NCBI RefSeq assembly: GCF_019649055.1 | Contig: NW_026570257.1 | Span: forward strand, 310,001 to 374,000 | Length of the DNA stretch: 64,000 nucleotides | Reading direction: 5' to 3' | DNA from: Paramacrobiotus metropolitanus | Taxonomy: Eukaryota > Tardigrada > Eutardigrada > Parachela > Macrobiotidae | Shown here: in pieces, positions 44,774-57,900 of the stretch | How the letters are laid out: every line of letters begins with the position of its first letter | How positions within the stretch are numbered: the first letter of the stretch is position 1 | Program-made: the position numbers and the translations under genes | The notes under the pieces: generated by a model | Database searches by the model: none | Told to the model about the DNA's origin: nothing | Seen by the model: only the letters and a program-made list of their open reading frames with translations

Positions 44774-47554
44774 TTAACAACCCGTCGCGTACGTGTAAAT
44801 TTCAATAAGGTCTCCATCTTCAATACCGCATTCCAAAACCGTTTCGTTAGGGGTCACGAATCTGCTCTTATACAGTACTCGCTGCTGTTCCATCGGAAAG
44901 CAATGGAGTTTATCAATCGTGGCCTTAATATTCCTAATTGTACAACGGGCGTCCACTAGAATAGGGTACGCGGTGCCACCCAACACACTTATGTTCACGG
45001 TGACGAATTTTCTCTTATCACCATCGATGGTTAACACCGGCACGGAACTGGATGATGGCGGATGCGAGATATCAAGCAACCGAAAATCCTCGGAGAATCG
45101 AAAAATGGCACTTCTCGACGTCAAGTATGCCGATGATGGATCGTCACCTGGCTTCATCATATCCATCAGGACAAAGGCGAAACCAAGGAGGACCATACGA
45201 CGACCCGCTTGCTCCGTATTGGCGTCGTAGTCTTGTTTCATGTGGTATACAGCCTCGCTAATATCCACCTGTTGCAAATCGAAGCCAGGAACGCAGAGCC
45301 GTTCCAGCAGTGCCAGCTGGCAGTACGCTTTCACCGCTCTAACATCCCACACGGTCGACAGCATAAGAAGTTCGTGCAAAAACACGGGAGTGCATTTGTA
45401 GGGATCGCAAGGGGAATGTTGCAACTTCACGGCGCCGAGCAACGCTGCAATGGCTTCCTTACTGACATCTACTTCATACATGCCTACTTTTCCCAGCGGA
45501 TCGCGACTAAACAATTTACTAGTGTGCGTCGAAAGACTAACCAAAATGGCGCGATCGACGTCCATAGTACCGTGTTTGCTGACCAGCGCAACATTATCGT
45601 CTCCAGAGTAATCCACAGCTTCGTTTAAAGTGTTCGTTAGCAGACCTTCCCGCAACTGTTTCATTTGTTGTTGGATTAACAGGCGCAGCGGTACACACAG
45701 GGTCACATAAACATAGGCTTGTCGGAAGATGCCTAATTCGCGGCAACATTCGGAATACGTTTGTCCTCTAATGTTTTTCAGCTGGTCATTGACGCTGTAC
45801 AGATTACCGGCGCTGCTGGTGAGTATCGTAACGATGGGGCTGCCGTTCCCGGCAGGATTAATGAAAGCTAATTGTACAGATATTAATGTGCATCCGGATG
45901 GAATGCTCTCCAGCTGGACACTGGCTCGCCATGGAACTTCGAAACCTTGTTTGGTACTATCGCCCGAAGAATGCTTTTGGCGAGTGGCAACCTTTGGTTC
46001 AACTGAAAAGAATTAAGCGTTCACATCACAACGTAACCAATTAACAAGGGGCATACCCGACCACCTGGCACTCGGATCAGTTCATGCTTAGTATCATTAG
46101 AATCCTCAGAAATTCTATGATTTTCTTTAAAAATTAACTTTTTCCCAAGGAAGAAAGGGGATTTCAGATATCCCAGAGAAGGCAACGCGGATACGATGGC
46201 TGACTTCGATCAGAACGTCAGCAGACGCTATACGCGTCTGTGTGCAGTACCTGTACGTAGTCTCGTTGCATTTTTCAGTTCTGTATTGTTTCTCTCGATA
46301 ACTATCTCACCTTTCTTAACCTATCGCGCGCGCCAGCGTCCGATATTGCACTGATTCCGATGCAGCCAGTCGATGCTAGTGCTCGCAATAGGGTAAAAAG
46401 GTGCGATAGCTATCGAGGTTGCCCTGCTTTGAATTCTTGACTAAAGCCGGTTGCGTAAGCACGCATCCGTGTACTGGCGCCGTATGGCGTACTGCTGGCT
46501 GAACAGCGTCTGCTGACGTTCTGATCGAAGTCAGCCATCGTATCCGCGTTGCCTTCTCTGGGATATCTAAAATCCCCTTTCTTCCTTGGGGAAAAGTTAA
46601 TTTTTAAAGAAAATCATAGAATTTCTGAGGATTCTAATGATACTAAGCATGAACTGATCCGAGTGCCAGGTGGTCGGGTATGCCCCTTGTAAGTAAGTGC
46701 TAAATTAAAAACTTTTCGTCTTCGGCAGGCGACAGCCGAATAAAAGAATATAGTGTGGGCAGGAGCAGTGGACTCTGTCGTTTATCAAACGTGAGGTTCA
46801 AAAAAGAATCTCATTTGGAGACCGTAAAACAACATAACATCAATTATGGTATCAATTATTTTTATTATTAAAACAGTAATTATTCGGATAAACAAATTTA
46901 CACATGTATCTCGGTTAATTAATAATATACAATCTACGCTCTAAAAGAATCGGCAAATGCCATAACACATTGAGAATCCCTTTTCAACTGACGCATAACT
47001 TACAGAAAGCCCGAAGACTCAGACCGCTTTTCATCCAAATAGGGATTGGCAGAATTTCTTCTCCGGTAGTAACAATTCTCACGCGCTCCAGCTTTCCCGC
47101 TCCGTAATCATTAACTTTCTGGCTCTCTATATCGCTGATATCTTTCTGGAATGTGTACACGCAACAGCAGTTGATCTCTACGCCCTGGGTCATCCCGGGT
47201 TCTGCCATCTGCTTCTGGCAGTTCTTCAACATTTCTAAGAACTGTTCTTCCATGGCGGCGATCTTATCCGCAGGACAGGAGGGCGCCTCCGGTCCCTCCA
47301 CCGGGCTGCGTTTCCGCTTCCGTGCTGGGAAATAAGCAAATATGCATTATTGAAGGACGTAGCTCTATTAAAGTGCAAAATCGAATGTTAGAATCCCTGT
47401 AATCACAAGATCTATTTGTATTAATTTACTGTCAAACAAACAGATGGTTTAACCCTTCATTCGTTTAATAAAACATAAATCCAAATTTTATTAACAAAAA
47501 GAAAGCAGGCAGCTTACGTTCCGAGTTGAGCAGGTTGGGTTTTATATCGCTCAT
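44774..47554 (-). CDS. BTB protein with a C-terminal ubiquitin-like domain, copy 1 (intact)
   Basis: Three exons on the minus strand: 47554-47518, 47324-47004 and 46002-44774, both introns in phase 1, giving 528 residues. The protein opens MSDIKPNLLNSE, then has a basic nuclear-localisation-like RKRKR, a conserved region of unknown fold (residues ~30-240, possibly MATH-like because it precedes a BTB), and a BTB domain at ~250-350 (VDYSGDDNVALVSKHGTMDV through ELLMLSTVWDV). The C-terminal ~75 residues look ubiquitin-like: CTIRNIKATIDKLH, QQRVLYKSRFV, CGIEDGDLIEI. BTB domains dimerise and bind CUL3; a fused ubiquitin-like domain is unusual. Intron 2 holds a 647-bp inverted-repeat element. Exons 1 and 2 are the same length as in copy 2. 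Confidence 0.75.
46044..46690. mobile_element. Inverted-repeat (MITE/foldback) element, 186-bp arms
   Basis: Arms 46044-46229 and 46505-46690 are reverse complements with only two mismatches that I can find (about 99 percent), around a 275-bp middle. The ends read ACAAGGGGCATACCCGACC inward. The middle is itself imperfectly palindromic (CTCGATAACTATCTCACC against its near complement around 46390-46425). No coding frame is present, so it is non-autonomous. I cannot find a clear target site duplication, so no superfamily is assigned. It sits in intron 2 of BTB-ubiquitin-like copy 1 and is absent from the matching 426-bp intron of copy 2. Confidence 0.85.
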
Positions 47555-48318
47555 GTTGAACTTTCTTCGATCATGGGCTTCCCTGGCGAGTCAATGCAAT
47601 GCTACAGCAAAATTACTTTACCGTAGTTCCTAAATAATAAAAAATTCGAACCAGCGAAAATTGGGCGACATAAACAAAAGTAGAGGGCAAAGTCTGAATG
47701 TTGTTGCCACCGACAGTACATCGAAATACCGGCCGGATCTTTGGATTGCCCACCCGTATGCAGGTCACATAACTTGAGTCTTCAAGTACGATCATGTAAT
47801 CATCGTTAGTGCACTGCACAGCCACTACCTATAATATCGGACGGGTGGAAGAAGGATAGGGCCCGTTCACAGTTGTCAGGCAGGCTGCCATAGCAGTGCT
47901 GCAGTGTTAGTATTTTGCTTTGACGAAGTAAGCGGATTCAGTAAACTCACAATCGGCAGTGCTTGTAAGTCCGCTTCAGTACACATCCGCAAACGGATGC
48001 GTTTCACAATTCTGTTCAGATGTGGTAATTTCGTTCAAGAGCTCCTGCGAAGCATTGTTTAGTAAGCTGTAAGTAAATACTATGTAGTATTTAGGTACCA
48101 TGCTTATCAGCTGTCAATGCGCGCGCGGGCAAGCGGGGAGCGGCCAAACGGATTTCACTTTCAGTGATAGATGGGAGTTGAGAGAAGCTATCAAAGCGAT
48201 TTTGATCACAGCAGTGCACTTGTGTATCTTTGATCGCGTTTAGAAAAAAACTAGAAGGTCACGGTACCGGTGTAGGCTATAAAACCTCATCACTACGTTG
48301 TCCTTTATGTAATTTATT
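47555..48318. other. Upstream region of BTB-ubiquitin-like copy 1; no gene seen
   Basis: A 70-codon minus-strand frame at 47613-47825 has no recognisable content. Confidence 0.35.
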
Positions 48319-48420
48319 GGTCAATAGCCGCCAAAATAACAATGATTGCAAGCGCCGGTACACTACGTTAAAGTTAAAATTTAAACATTAAAGTTAAAAT
48401 TTAAACATATTTAAACATTG
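48319..48420 (+). repeat. Dispersed ~70-bp repeat, copy 2, with a short tandem duplication
   Basis: 48319-48388 matches 4797-4866. The right end has TTAAAGTTAAAATTTAAACA twice in tandem, and TTGTCCTTTAT lies on both sides (about 48299 and 48419). Confidence 0.5.
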
Positions 48421-48476
48421 TCCTTTATTAGTTGATCATATCAAACGCTATTCAACATATAAAAACGTGATTACAT

Positions 48477-48590
48477 ATGGCGATGTATCCCTTTCGCCAG
48501 CTCAATCGAAGCCACAGAGGGTCGAATCATGGAAACAGTGTTGCTGCAGCGTGGTGCCGCAATATGGTGGCTCACAGCTTTCCTGATATG
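48477..48590 (+). pseudogene. Fragment of exon 1 of the long F-box family
   Basis: The start reads MAMYPFRQLNR then SNHGNS, matching MPVYPFCELNK and LNHGNT of the gene at 54970. One frame change later, VLLQRGAAIWWL matches VLVQLNPGVWWLG. Similarity then ends. It is a truncated, frameshifted leftover about 90 bp after the dispersed repeat. Confidence 0.55.
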
Positions 48591-49045
48591 CAGTTAGTTG
48601 CTTTTTGTAATTATTGCTGTAGCTCTATGGGCTTACGATATGTACATTTAGAAAACCGCAAGTTAAATATTTCCATCTATGTACTTGCTATTTAAAAATG
48701 ATGCAGTTATTAAAAACTAAAACTTTACTCTAATGCTTAGCGGCACATCCTTATATGTGTTAGTATAATTATGTTAGTTCTCCGCCATCAGTACAGTGTG
48801 AATTATTTTCTCTAAATCGTTTTTCATAATCACCAGAGCCGTTTAAAAATTGTGAATGAAAATAGTTCCTGAGAGATTGGTAAAGCATCACATTGGCACA
48901 GAATTTTTAAGGCAACGTACGAGTAGTACATTTAGAGCAAGCTGACAATCTAGCCTAAAAAGCATATAAAGACACATTGCTTTGACCACTAAATCAGCGT
49001 GATCATATGAAGAATGTCGCGTTGGCCATATTTAATATTAAATTT
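48591..49045. other. Nothing seen
   Basis: 3' side of BTB-ubiquitin-like copy 2; no supported frame. Confidence 0.35.
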
Positions 49046-51177
49046 CTAACGGCTCACAGTAGTTTCCTGGTGAATCTCCAGGAGGTCACCATCTTGAATA
49101 CCGCATGTCGAAACCGTCTCAGTGGACCCCAAACGTCTGCTCTTGAACAAGAATCGCTGCTGCTCCATCGAAGCACCGTGCATCTTCTCAACCGTGCTTT
49201 TGATGCTTCCTATCGTACATGACGGGCTCACCTTTATCCGATATCTAGCAGGTGACTTGCCCAACACATCGACATTTATGTTGATAAATTCTCCTTTAGT
49301 TCCACCAATAGCCACCCCAGAAGCCGGTGAATGGAAAACATCGCCCAGCCGAAAATAGTGGCAAATGTGATAAATATCACTCTGCAGAACCGAGTGCAAC
49401 CATTGCGGTACCCGATCGGCCACCATCATATCGCGCAGGACAAGCGCAAACCCAAGGAGAATCATACGGCGACCAGGCTGCTCCGCGTTGGCATCGTAGT
49501 CCTGCCGGATACACTGTACCGCCTCCCCGATTGGCACCTGCTGCAAATCAAAACCTGGAACGCAGAGTCGTTCCAGCAACGCCAACTGGAATAACGCCTT
49601 CACCGCTGTTACATCCCAGGCGGTTGACAGGATAAGAAGTTCGTGCAAAAGCATGGGAGCGCACGTGTATGGATCGAATCGGAGGTACTGAAATTTTACA
49701 GCGCCGAAAAAGGCCACTATTGCTTCTTCACTTATATCCAGCTCATAGACACCTACTTTTCCCGGCGGCTTCGCGGTGAACAGTTCCTTAGTGCGTGGCG
49801 AGAGACTGACCAAAATCTCCCGATCGACTTTCATAGTGCAGTTATCGTTGACGAGTATAACATTGTCTTCTCCAGAATAGTCCACAGCCAGACCTGCGAT
49901 CTTAGGCAGATCTCCCCGCAGCTGTTTCAGTTGCTGTTGTATCAACAGGCGCAGAGGTACGCGCAGGGTCACAAAGCCATACGCTTGTCGGAAGATTTCT
50001 AATTCGCGGCTGCATTCGGAATACGTCTGTCCCTTGATGTTCATCAAGTGGTCGTTGATGCTGTACAAATTGCTGGCACGGTCGGCCGGTATCTTAAGAA
50101 TGGGACTGCCGTTCCCAGTGGTATTCATAAAACCTAACTGTACGGACACCAAAGTACAGCCCGTTGGGATACTGTCCAACTGGACACTGGCGCGCCATGG
50201 AACCTCGAAACCGTGTTTGTTACTGTCGCCCGACGAATGCTTCTGACTGCTGACGACCTTTCGTTCAACTGAAACAGCAGAAACAACCAACCCATTATCG
50301 GTAGTGCATAACTGGTTAGTCTTGTTTTCGTAGTGTATAATTAGTGAACCTTTACACTGAATGCGGTATTACGACGTGTTCTGTCAAAGGATCAATCACA
50401 GAAGTTAGCAATCAACAACAACAATCACAGAGGCAAACTACAATCATCTAACAATCAAAGAGATAGCAAATAAAAATAATTTAAAATACAGAAGAAAAAA
50501 ATTACCTTCGGGCAACGTAATACTGTGTGACTGGCAGAGAGCAGAAAATTTGTTTTTGTTTTACTTAGTGCTGCAGGAAGTTCCTTTGCTTAATGTTGTT
50601 TACATCAGCAAAAAAATCCCATGAAAGATTTCACGAGATTCGCTTCCGTCAGTGCGATGCATTACCAATTCATTCTAAATAATTAAAAACTTACAGAAAA
50701 CCCTGAGAGCCAGACCGCTTTTCATCCAACCAGGGGTTGGCAGAATTTCCTCTCCAGTAGTGACCACTTTCACTCGCTCTAGCTTCCCGGTTCCATAATC
50801 ATTGACTTTCAGGCCCACTATATCGTTGATATCCTTGTGGAATGCGTACATGCAGCAACAGATTATTTCGACGCCCTGGGACGCCCCGGGTTCCATTATC
50901 TGCTTCTGGCAGTTCTTCAACATTTCAACGAAATTCTTTTCCATAGCGGCCACCTTATCCACAAAACTGGAAAGCGCTTCCGGTGCGACCGCCGAGGCAC
51001 GTTTCCGCTTCTTCGCTAGAAATAAAAAACCAAAATGCTAGAATCGCTGGAATTCGCTAGAATTAAAAAACCTTCTTCGCTAGAACTGAAAAACCAAAAC
51101 CTAGCTGTCTTCAGGTAAAAATAATTAAACCTGATCTTACATTCCGCGCTGGGTAGGTTGATCTTTTTATCGCTCAT
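49046..51177 (-). CDS. BTB protein with a C-terminal ubiquitin-like domain, copy 2 (intact)
   Basis: Three exons: 51177-51141, 51015-50695 and 50268-49046, both introns in phase 1, giving 526 residues. Exons 1 and 2 (37 and 321 nt) equal those of copy 1. It has MSDKKINLPSAE, a basic KKRKR, the conserved GVEIICCCMYAFHKDI to VTTGEEILPTPGWMKSGL region, then FEVPWRASVQLDSIPTGC. BTB spans ~250-350 (DYSGEDNVILVNDN to LLILSTAWDVTAVK), followed by a helical region that could be BACK-like. The ubiquitin-like domain spans ~445-522 (CTIGSIKSTVEKMH, QQRFLFKSRRL, CGIQDGDLLEI). The tail ends ETTVSR without a diglycine, so it is unlikely to be processed and conjugated like ubiquitin. Likely role: nuclear CUL3 adaptor that can also dock on ubiquitin receptors (inference). 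The two copies are clearly diverged, so the duplication is not very recent. Confidence 0.78.
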
Positions 51178-51804
51178 ATTGAGTTGTACAGGTCATCCGG
51201 TGGGTTTTGTAACGACAACAGAATCAATTAGAAAGTTGGAAAGGCAAAATTTGTGTAGAGCGCTACGGCTGAAAGCCTTTGAAGAATTCTGAGTATCGTT
51301 GCCGGTTAAAATAATATAGGTAAGGCGTCATCGACTGTCTAACATTCTAACATGTGAACTCCTTAATTGCCTGTCTTCTATTAAACGCACTGCACAGTAT
51401 CCGGTTGTTTAATGTCGACGTTGCTCGCTGCTGGAAGGTGGTTTTCGGGCCCAGTCAGCGCGTCCGCTTTTTCATTTTAGTTGCACTACTGTAGCAACCA
51501 GTATTATTATGATGACCTTGTGACACGGATTCACCTCACTATTTGTGAGTGCAATATTGTGACCGATCAGGCAAAAATCGGAAAGCGGATGTGCTGGCCA
51601 AATTTCTCCGGTTTTGTCTATATAGATAGGTGTCTCAGTGTCTGTAAATTTTCTGCCACAGATCTGTTAATACGAGTACCATGCTTGTGTGCTGCATGAG
51701 TGCATGGATTGAACGGCCTTTGCTTGCGACAGATTCTCAAATATTTTAGATCAACAACTATTTTTCGCCACGAAAGCTAATTCATTCTTTTTCTCGCTTA
51801 TTTT
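51178..51804. other. Upstream region of BTB-ubiquitin-like copy 2; no gene seen
   Basis: A 72-codon plus-strand frame at 51481-51699 has no recognisable content. Confidence 0.35.
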
Positions 51805-53746
51805 GTAAGCATCGTGCCAATTAAAGACACACACACCATTGAAAAGCTGGATATGGAAGCCATACAGAATTGTTTCCAACATGCTGCCGCTCTGTACAAG
51901 CCCACAGTAAGCTTCCTGGGCACACGTTTTCTCATCAATACAAAGATTTCCGATTGGATGTTTGTGGCAGTCGAAGAAAGTTTTCTGAGATTTGTGTGTG
52001 CTCAGCGCGATGCCGAAAGTCCAGTGCACGCTGCTATCTGGAATGAAGAGTCCTTGGTCCAGGCGTGGCAGAATTGCCATGAGGAACAATCGTCCTTGAA
52101 GAAGATGCCAGATTCGAAGACAGCTGTGGAAGAGATATTTTGCAGTGCCGGTAAGCTATGAGAGGTCATCGGTTTGTCTCAGATCTCGGATATTGTCTCG
52201 GCGCACAAGCTGTTTCTGTAGTTTTGGAAGTAGACGAGAATTTCGGCCAACACGAGATAATATAAGTCCCAAATTCGTCCATCTACAAACAGCGGCTTAT
52301 TCGTTCGCACTCTGGATGTGCACACACAAGCCATGTGCACAAGGTAAGGTTTAGCAAATAGTGGTTTAGTTCGATGACAATAGTGGTTTTCTAACGCTAA
52401 AAATATCGCAAACGTAACCTGACATTAGCACGATTCTAAACAACGTTTACTGATTGTCTGTTCAAATAAAATTGTCCGTTCCTTACATTATCTGCTCTGA
52501 TGGACAGCTGACTGTACCCGAATAAAGCGTCCTTTAGCAAAAAGAATTTTTAAATATTTAGGCACGTTATGTGTCAAATATTATACTTACGATAAAATAT
52601 TATGCTTACGGTACGGACAATTAACGCCGCATGTTTGTGGTGCGTTCTCTTTGGTCGGACTGTGCTCCAGGGTCAGAACACGCTCTGTATCCCTTTAGTT
52701 GTAAGTTTATAACCGGTGTCTTTATATCGTTGGTAGAGTCTGTAAGCACTGGAATCTCCTTCTCTCTACAGATCCACGACTTCCAAACACGTTATCATCA
52801 ATACAGCCGCTGCGTTTCCGGCACCCTTGAAGCATAAGCATAGCGATGTGTACAACCTGGCCTGGTGTATGGATCGGTCTCTGACTATACACACCTGAAC
52901 TCTGACCATCAGACAGGCTACCACAACTAATATCAGTTCATGTGTTTCTGTCGGTGCTGAAAGGTTTATTGAGGGCCAAAATGGCGTGCCTAGAACTAAT
53001 TGTCATCCAGAACGGAACAGCCTACTCCTTTCGCCTCTGTAGATGATCAAGTTTAACCATATTTCCTCGTCATCAAGAAGACTTTCGTCTAAAATCCGTC
53101 CCATACAAATAGCAATATCCACGACCTTGTAATTCAGCAGTATCAGTCGGTGACAAACGTTGGTCATTTCCGGTACGTCTTGACACTGCCATTTTCTTGC
53201 ATTGTTTAGAACGGACGGACGGCCGATTATTCCTGCGCCACGTTACCATTGCGATTCCTCGATTGGTGTTCCACTCAAAGGATGCTGGTGCGGAAATGGT
53301 GTGGCGATTACACTGGCGGCAGAAGAGAACTGTCCGTGGATTACGAAAAGGTGCAACGCACTTATCAACGCTGGGTGGAAACACTGGTGGATCCGGAGCA
53401 GTGGACTTTTGCCCGGCAGCGGCTTAACCTGTTAGTAATATGGCTGAAAGGGCACCGTGGAAGTTTCGCCTGCAATATGTTCGCTCATAAATATTTAAAA
53501 TAGCGTTTTAAATGATACACAACTATCCGATATTTTCTGATGTAATTATCCATTTTGGTAAATCTCACCGGCGAAGCGGGATAAATTATATTTGATAGGA
53601 ATCGGTTTAGGTGAATCTTCAGATCCCAACTGAACATTTAAGGACAGTATAAGCAAATAAATGTGCAGTAATCATTATCAATGTACAAGCATTTCTTACG
53701 TTCCTTTCAGCTTCCTAGGTACAACGGATTTGGGGCCCGCAATTAG
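51805..53746 (+). pseudogene. Long F-box family pseudogene with missing parts and an internal inversion
   Basis: The second half of exon 1 is present and open from about 51805 (IVPIKDTHTIEKLDMEAIQN to CSAG, donor after 52150). The first ~170 codons of exon 1 are absent. Exon 2 survives only at its end (LDVHTQAMCTR, donor after 52343). Exon 3 starts after CTACAG at 52772, already past the second half of the F-box, then reads VIINTAAAFPAP and LAWCMDRSLTIHT before a TGA. From about 53030 to 53215 the family sequence is on the other strand (WQCQDVPEMTNVCHRLILLN, VVDIAICMGRIL, read minus). Plus-strand similarity resumes with IPRLVFHSKDA and YQRWVETLVDPEQW. A last-exon remnant lies at 53711-53746. 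It cannot make an F-box protein. Confidence 0.75.
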
Positions 53747-54969
53747 AGATATCTTTTTAATTTTTGTCCCTGCGATGGCAGTTTAGCCTTTACATATCCG
53801 ATTTCTTAGAGGATAAGGCGAGTTGTATAGGCGTCTGACTGTAATCTTTGTTAATTTTTTTTGTTTGAGTTCTATTTAGCAAATACATGTAGTTTGAATT
53901 CTTCTTAAACTTCTAATTCGAACAAACGTTATTGAGTTCTCGTAAATTTGTCAGCAGTTTGGATTGCCAATCTAAATCAGGTAAAAATTAGAGTACAAAA
54001 GATCATGTATCTGTACTGAGTGTACCTGTGCAGTCTGCGTTTTACGTCGATTATGATCTAGCAGATTCTCGTATTATTTTGTTTACTTTTTTTTATCAGC
54101 ACTTAAACTTAAGGCTCCTTTAAGCAAATTAAAAGAAATATACTGCTTAAGCTAATCACACTTTGTACTTACGAGTGGAAGGAACACAGTGGAAGGAATA
54201 ATATCGAGAATCGGGAACTGTCAGGGATTTTATCCGGTTGCCTTTTTGAACACTTTGAATATTCCACCAAAATTTTTGCCCGCTTTTCATAATTTTCAGA
54301 AAACAAGTCGATCTATCTCACATTATTACTGGTAAGCGACTCTTACATCGAAAGACAATAGTACGGTAGCATCTACTGTTCTTGTTACATCCCGAGCTGG
54401 GATGGTCGAGTGTTGAATATCATTATTTTTCAAAGCCAATCAGCCGTACTTTTGTCCTTTCATTACAGTTGCAGCATAATCAGAAGACAATTTTAATCCG
54501 GAGAGACAGCAGCATTTTCTCTTACTGATGACCTGATAGTGATTACCTCCTAACACGAATTTGCCTGCATTGTCTATAAGTGCATCTTATGACTTATAAA
54601 TCGTAATTCAAGAAACAGATGCATTTAAACGCACGACTTTGTCATTGCATTGAATTGTATAATGGACTTTCTGTGACGTTTGCCTTAGCACCATGCTTAC
54701 CTACTGATGTGTCTTGAACTGGAGCCTTTGAAGAGAAAACAGCTTTTTTTAGGATCGGTAGTTAGCGATAGTTTGCGTACTGTTGCTTTTACTTTCGGTT
54801 TTAGTTTTACTTTAGCTTTCCCCACCATAGTTAGCATATTCCTTGCCTAGTCAGGCGATCTTCTCAACCTCTACGTACTCTTTCGCTTTCTTCTTCTTAA
54901 TTAATAGGATAAAACGCAATCTCGTTTCGCTCGCTCGTTTGACTGATATTACTATAATCAGTGTGGAGA
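53747..54969. other. No gene seen; promoter region of the next gene
   Basis: AT-rich sequence without supported frames. Confidence 0.4.
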
Positions 54970-57900
54970 ATGGAAGAAACGTCTATGCCGGTGTATCCTT
55001 TTTGTGAGCTTAATAAGCTGAGCAAACTCGAATTGAATCATGGCAATACGGTGCTGGTACAGTTAAATCCCGGCGTTTGGTGGCTGGGTTACATCCAGAA
55101 CATCAATCCTACTGGCGATTACATGTTTATTGATTTCGATTCAACAACGGCAAGCGCTTCTTGGTTCCATGCAAGCCACATCTGGGGACACCCATTGCTG
55201 GATACGGATATGCGAACTCTTAACAGTAAAATTAAAGAGAAAGGCGGCATAGTCGTGCAGGTGGCGTTGCGGAATGAGGTGAACGGACCGTACATCTTTC
55301 GCCCGGCGCAGCTTATTGTGGCATCCGTTTCCACAGGATTGCTTTACGTTGAACTGGGTGGTGATAAAATAACACCGCAGTACCTCGTCGTCCACAAGTG
55401 GCAGGTAGCTTCCTGCGCGGCCTTTTGCGAGCCTCCTCTGCTTAACAAATTCACCGGGCTGCATTACAGGAAGTTTGTCGTACCGGTTAACGGGGCGCAT
55501 TCCGTTAAGGACCTGGATATGAAAGCCATACATCGCTGCTTTCTCCATGCTGCCGTTTTGTATAAGCCTCCCATGAACCACTTGATCAGACTTTATATCG
55601 CAACGAGAATTGCCGATCGGATGTTTGTTTCGGTTGGTTATAATGGCTCGCTGAGATTTGTGTGCGCACAGCGCAATGCCGAACGTCCGATGGACGCCGC
55701 CATTTGGAATCAGAAGTGCTTAATTCAGGCCTGGAAGAATTGTTTTACCAAAGAGTCTTTCCTAAGAAGAACGCCGTCACATTTAAACGAAGCTGTTCAA
55801 GAGATGTCGCACAATACCGGTAAGCTGCCATATTCATGAGTTTAGTAAGACAGCCTGTGTACTCGCACTGTAACTATAATTTAGTTGCATAATTAATTAT
55901 TTTGGATATACTTTTTATTCGGAGCTCGGGCAGTTATGGCATAACATTCTACTAATGGGAATGTCAGGAGTCTGACTGGTAGAAGTACAGTGTATTGACA
56001 ATCATACCGTGGTATGGCAGGAAGGGATCCGCGAGTATGGATATTATTATTTGTACAAAGTATAAGTACATTGTGGACAGACAAGAGGCAGCAATAACTG
56101 AAGTACATTAATAACTGTACCGAGTTTGTCCTATGAGAAACCATGAAAGTGGCCAAAGAGTGTCAACCAATTAGGATAGCTAAGTGGACTTTGATCTCTA
56201 AAACGTTATCGATAAAACTTGTCTAATGTTTTGTCCACGAGTGCATAATATGTTAGAGGTGTGTTTTGTAAAATGCATGGAAGACCATTGTTGACTGTGA
56301 TGGAAGAAGAGCAAGCTTGGAGAGGGTTAGTTATCGCCGTTCGGCTGTTGGATAGGGGAATATTGTCAAATAATGGTTTTCTACAGTCAGATGGTCGCTC
56401 CGTAATGACTGTGTTTTGAATACTTAATAAAGGTCAACGTGGTCAGATCGATTTCGTAAGCGTCGCATCTGATTAGCTATTTTGTAAAGATCATTTTGTT
56501 GTGACGTACAGTCACGTGTTACAGCTGCGTTCACCGGTAAACAAGTGTTTCTGTACAGAGTGTAATTGTAGTGAACTATCTTTACGTAGTTATCCGTGTC
56601 TACAAATAGAGACGTCTGTTTTCTAAGCTTATTTCTCAGCGTTCTGCTAAAGTTATGTTAGAGCAATTCAGTATCCATTATGAGCGTGTTCAAGCTTGTC
56701 CGGTAATTTCTGACGAATCGATACAGAGATTTACACAAATTTGCGTGTTACGCCAAACTTGACACTCCGGCGCGCCACGCAAAGTGGTTAAACACATAAC
56801 TTGCATTTGACTGGCTGGTGGCGTGGTACGCACCATATAAGTTTATGAGAATAATAGTAACTGCCTGGCGGAAGGTGGCTAGAAAATGATCGGTGCAGTA
56901 AGCGACAATCTAACTGCGGAGCGCATTTAGAGATTTTGATAAACGTAGTGAAGTGGCCATCGTTATCAGCGCAAACTCTGCGCTAGCTGTACCTTTACGT
57001 AGGAAATTTCCGGACAAGCTTGTACAGTAAAGATCATTACTGGGATTTGGCAGTATTTTCTGTTGTTTTTTAACGTACAGAGTAAGAGAAACGTTCATTT
57101 ATCAGTGTACCATCATAAACCATCATTAGGTTTACGCTATTGACAGGAACAGAAGAAAAAGCTGGCTGTATAGATGGGAAGATCTGCATCTTACATTATT
57201 CGGTCTTGTCCGAAATTCTCGTCGACTTGGATGTGCATACACAAGCCAAATGTAGAAGGTATGCTTTGCTAAGACTGTGAAAACAGCTGGGTAACAAATG
57301 ATTTTGTTTTCATTGATGCTCTTTAAATTAGAACGTTCTGTCAGTATCCGGGGTTAAAATTAATAAGTTTCACCTACTCTAGGCATTAATTTCATTTTCT
57401 TTTTACAGTGTATGTGCCCAATGGAATTTGCTGTTGTCTGAACCATGGTCTGCGACTTCCAAAAATGTTGTCGTCAATGCAAGCATTGCATTACCAACAC
57501 GATCCCACGACGCTGTGTACAATCTAGCCTGGTGTTTGGATCATGCACTGACCGTGCAAACCAGAACTCTGGCTGTACGAGAGACCACAACAACTGAATT
57601 ATACACTGTAATTCTCTCGGTATTGGTGGATCTACTGACAGCAAAGAAGGTGCTCCTGAACCGTATCATGCTAAAGGACGGAGTGTGCTCTGCAGGAATA
57701 ATCGCCGACGAAACCGATACACTAGTTTTAACGCTTCCCAAAGGGTGGAAGTGTCAAAAAGTGTCCGAACTGATCACCGTTTGTAATTCGCTGATACTGG
57801 TTAATTACACCATCGTGGATATTTCTTTTGGTATGTGCTTTATTCTACAAAGAGGTTCTCTTAACGAAGAGGAAAAGTGGAAATTCTTGCTGCTTAATGA

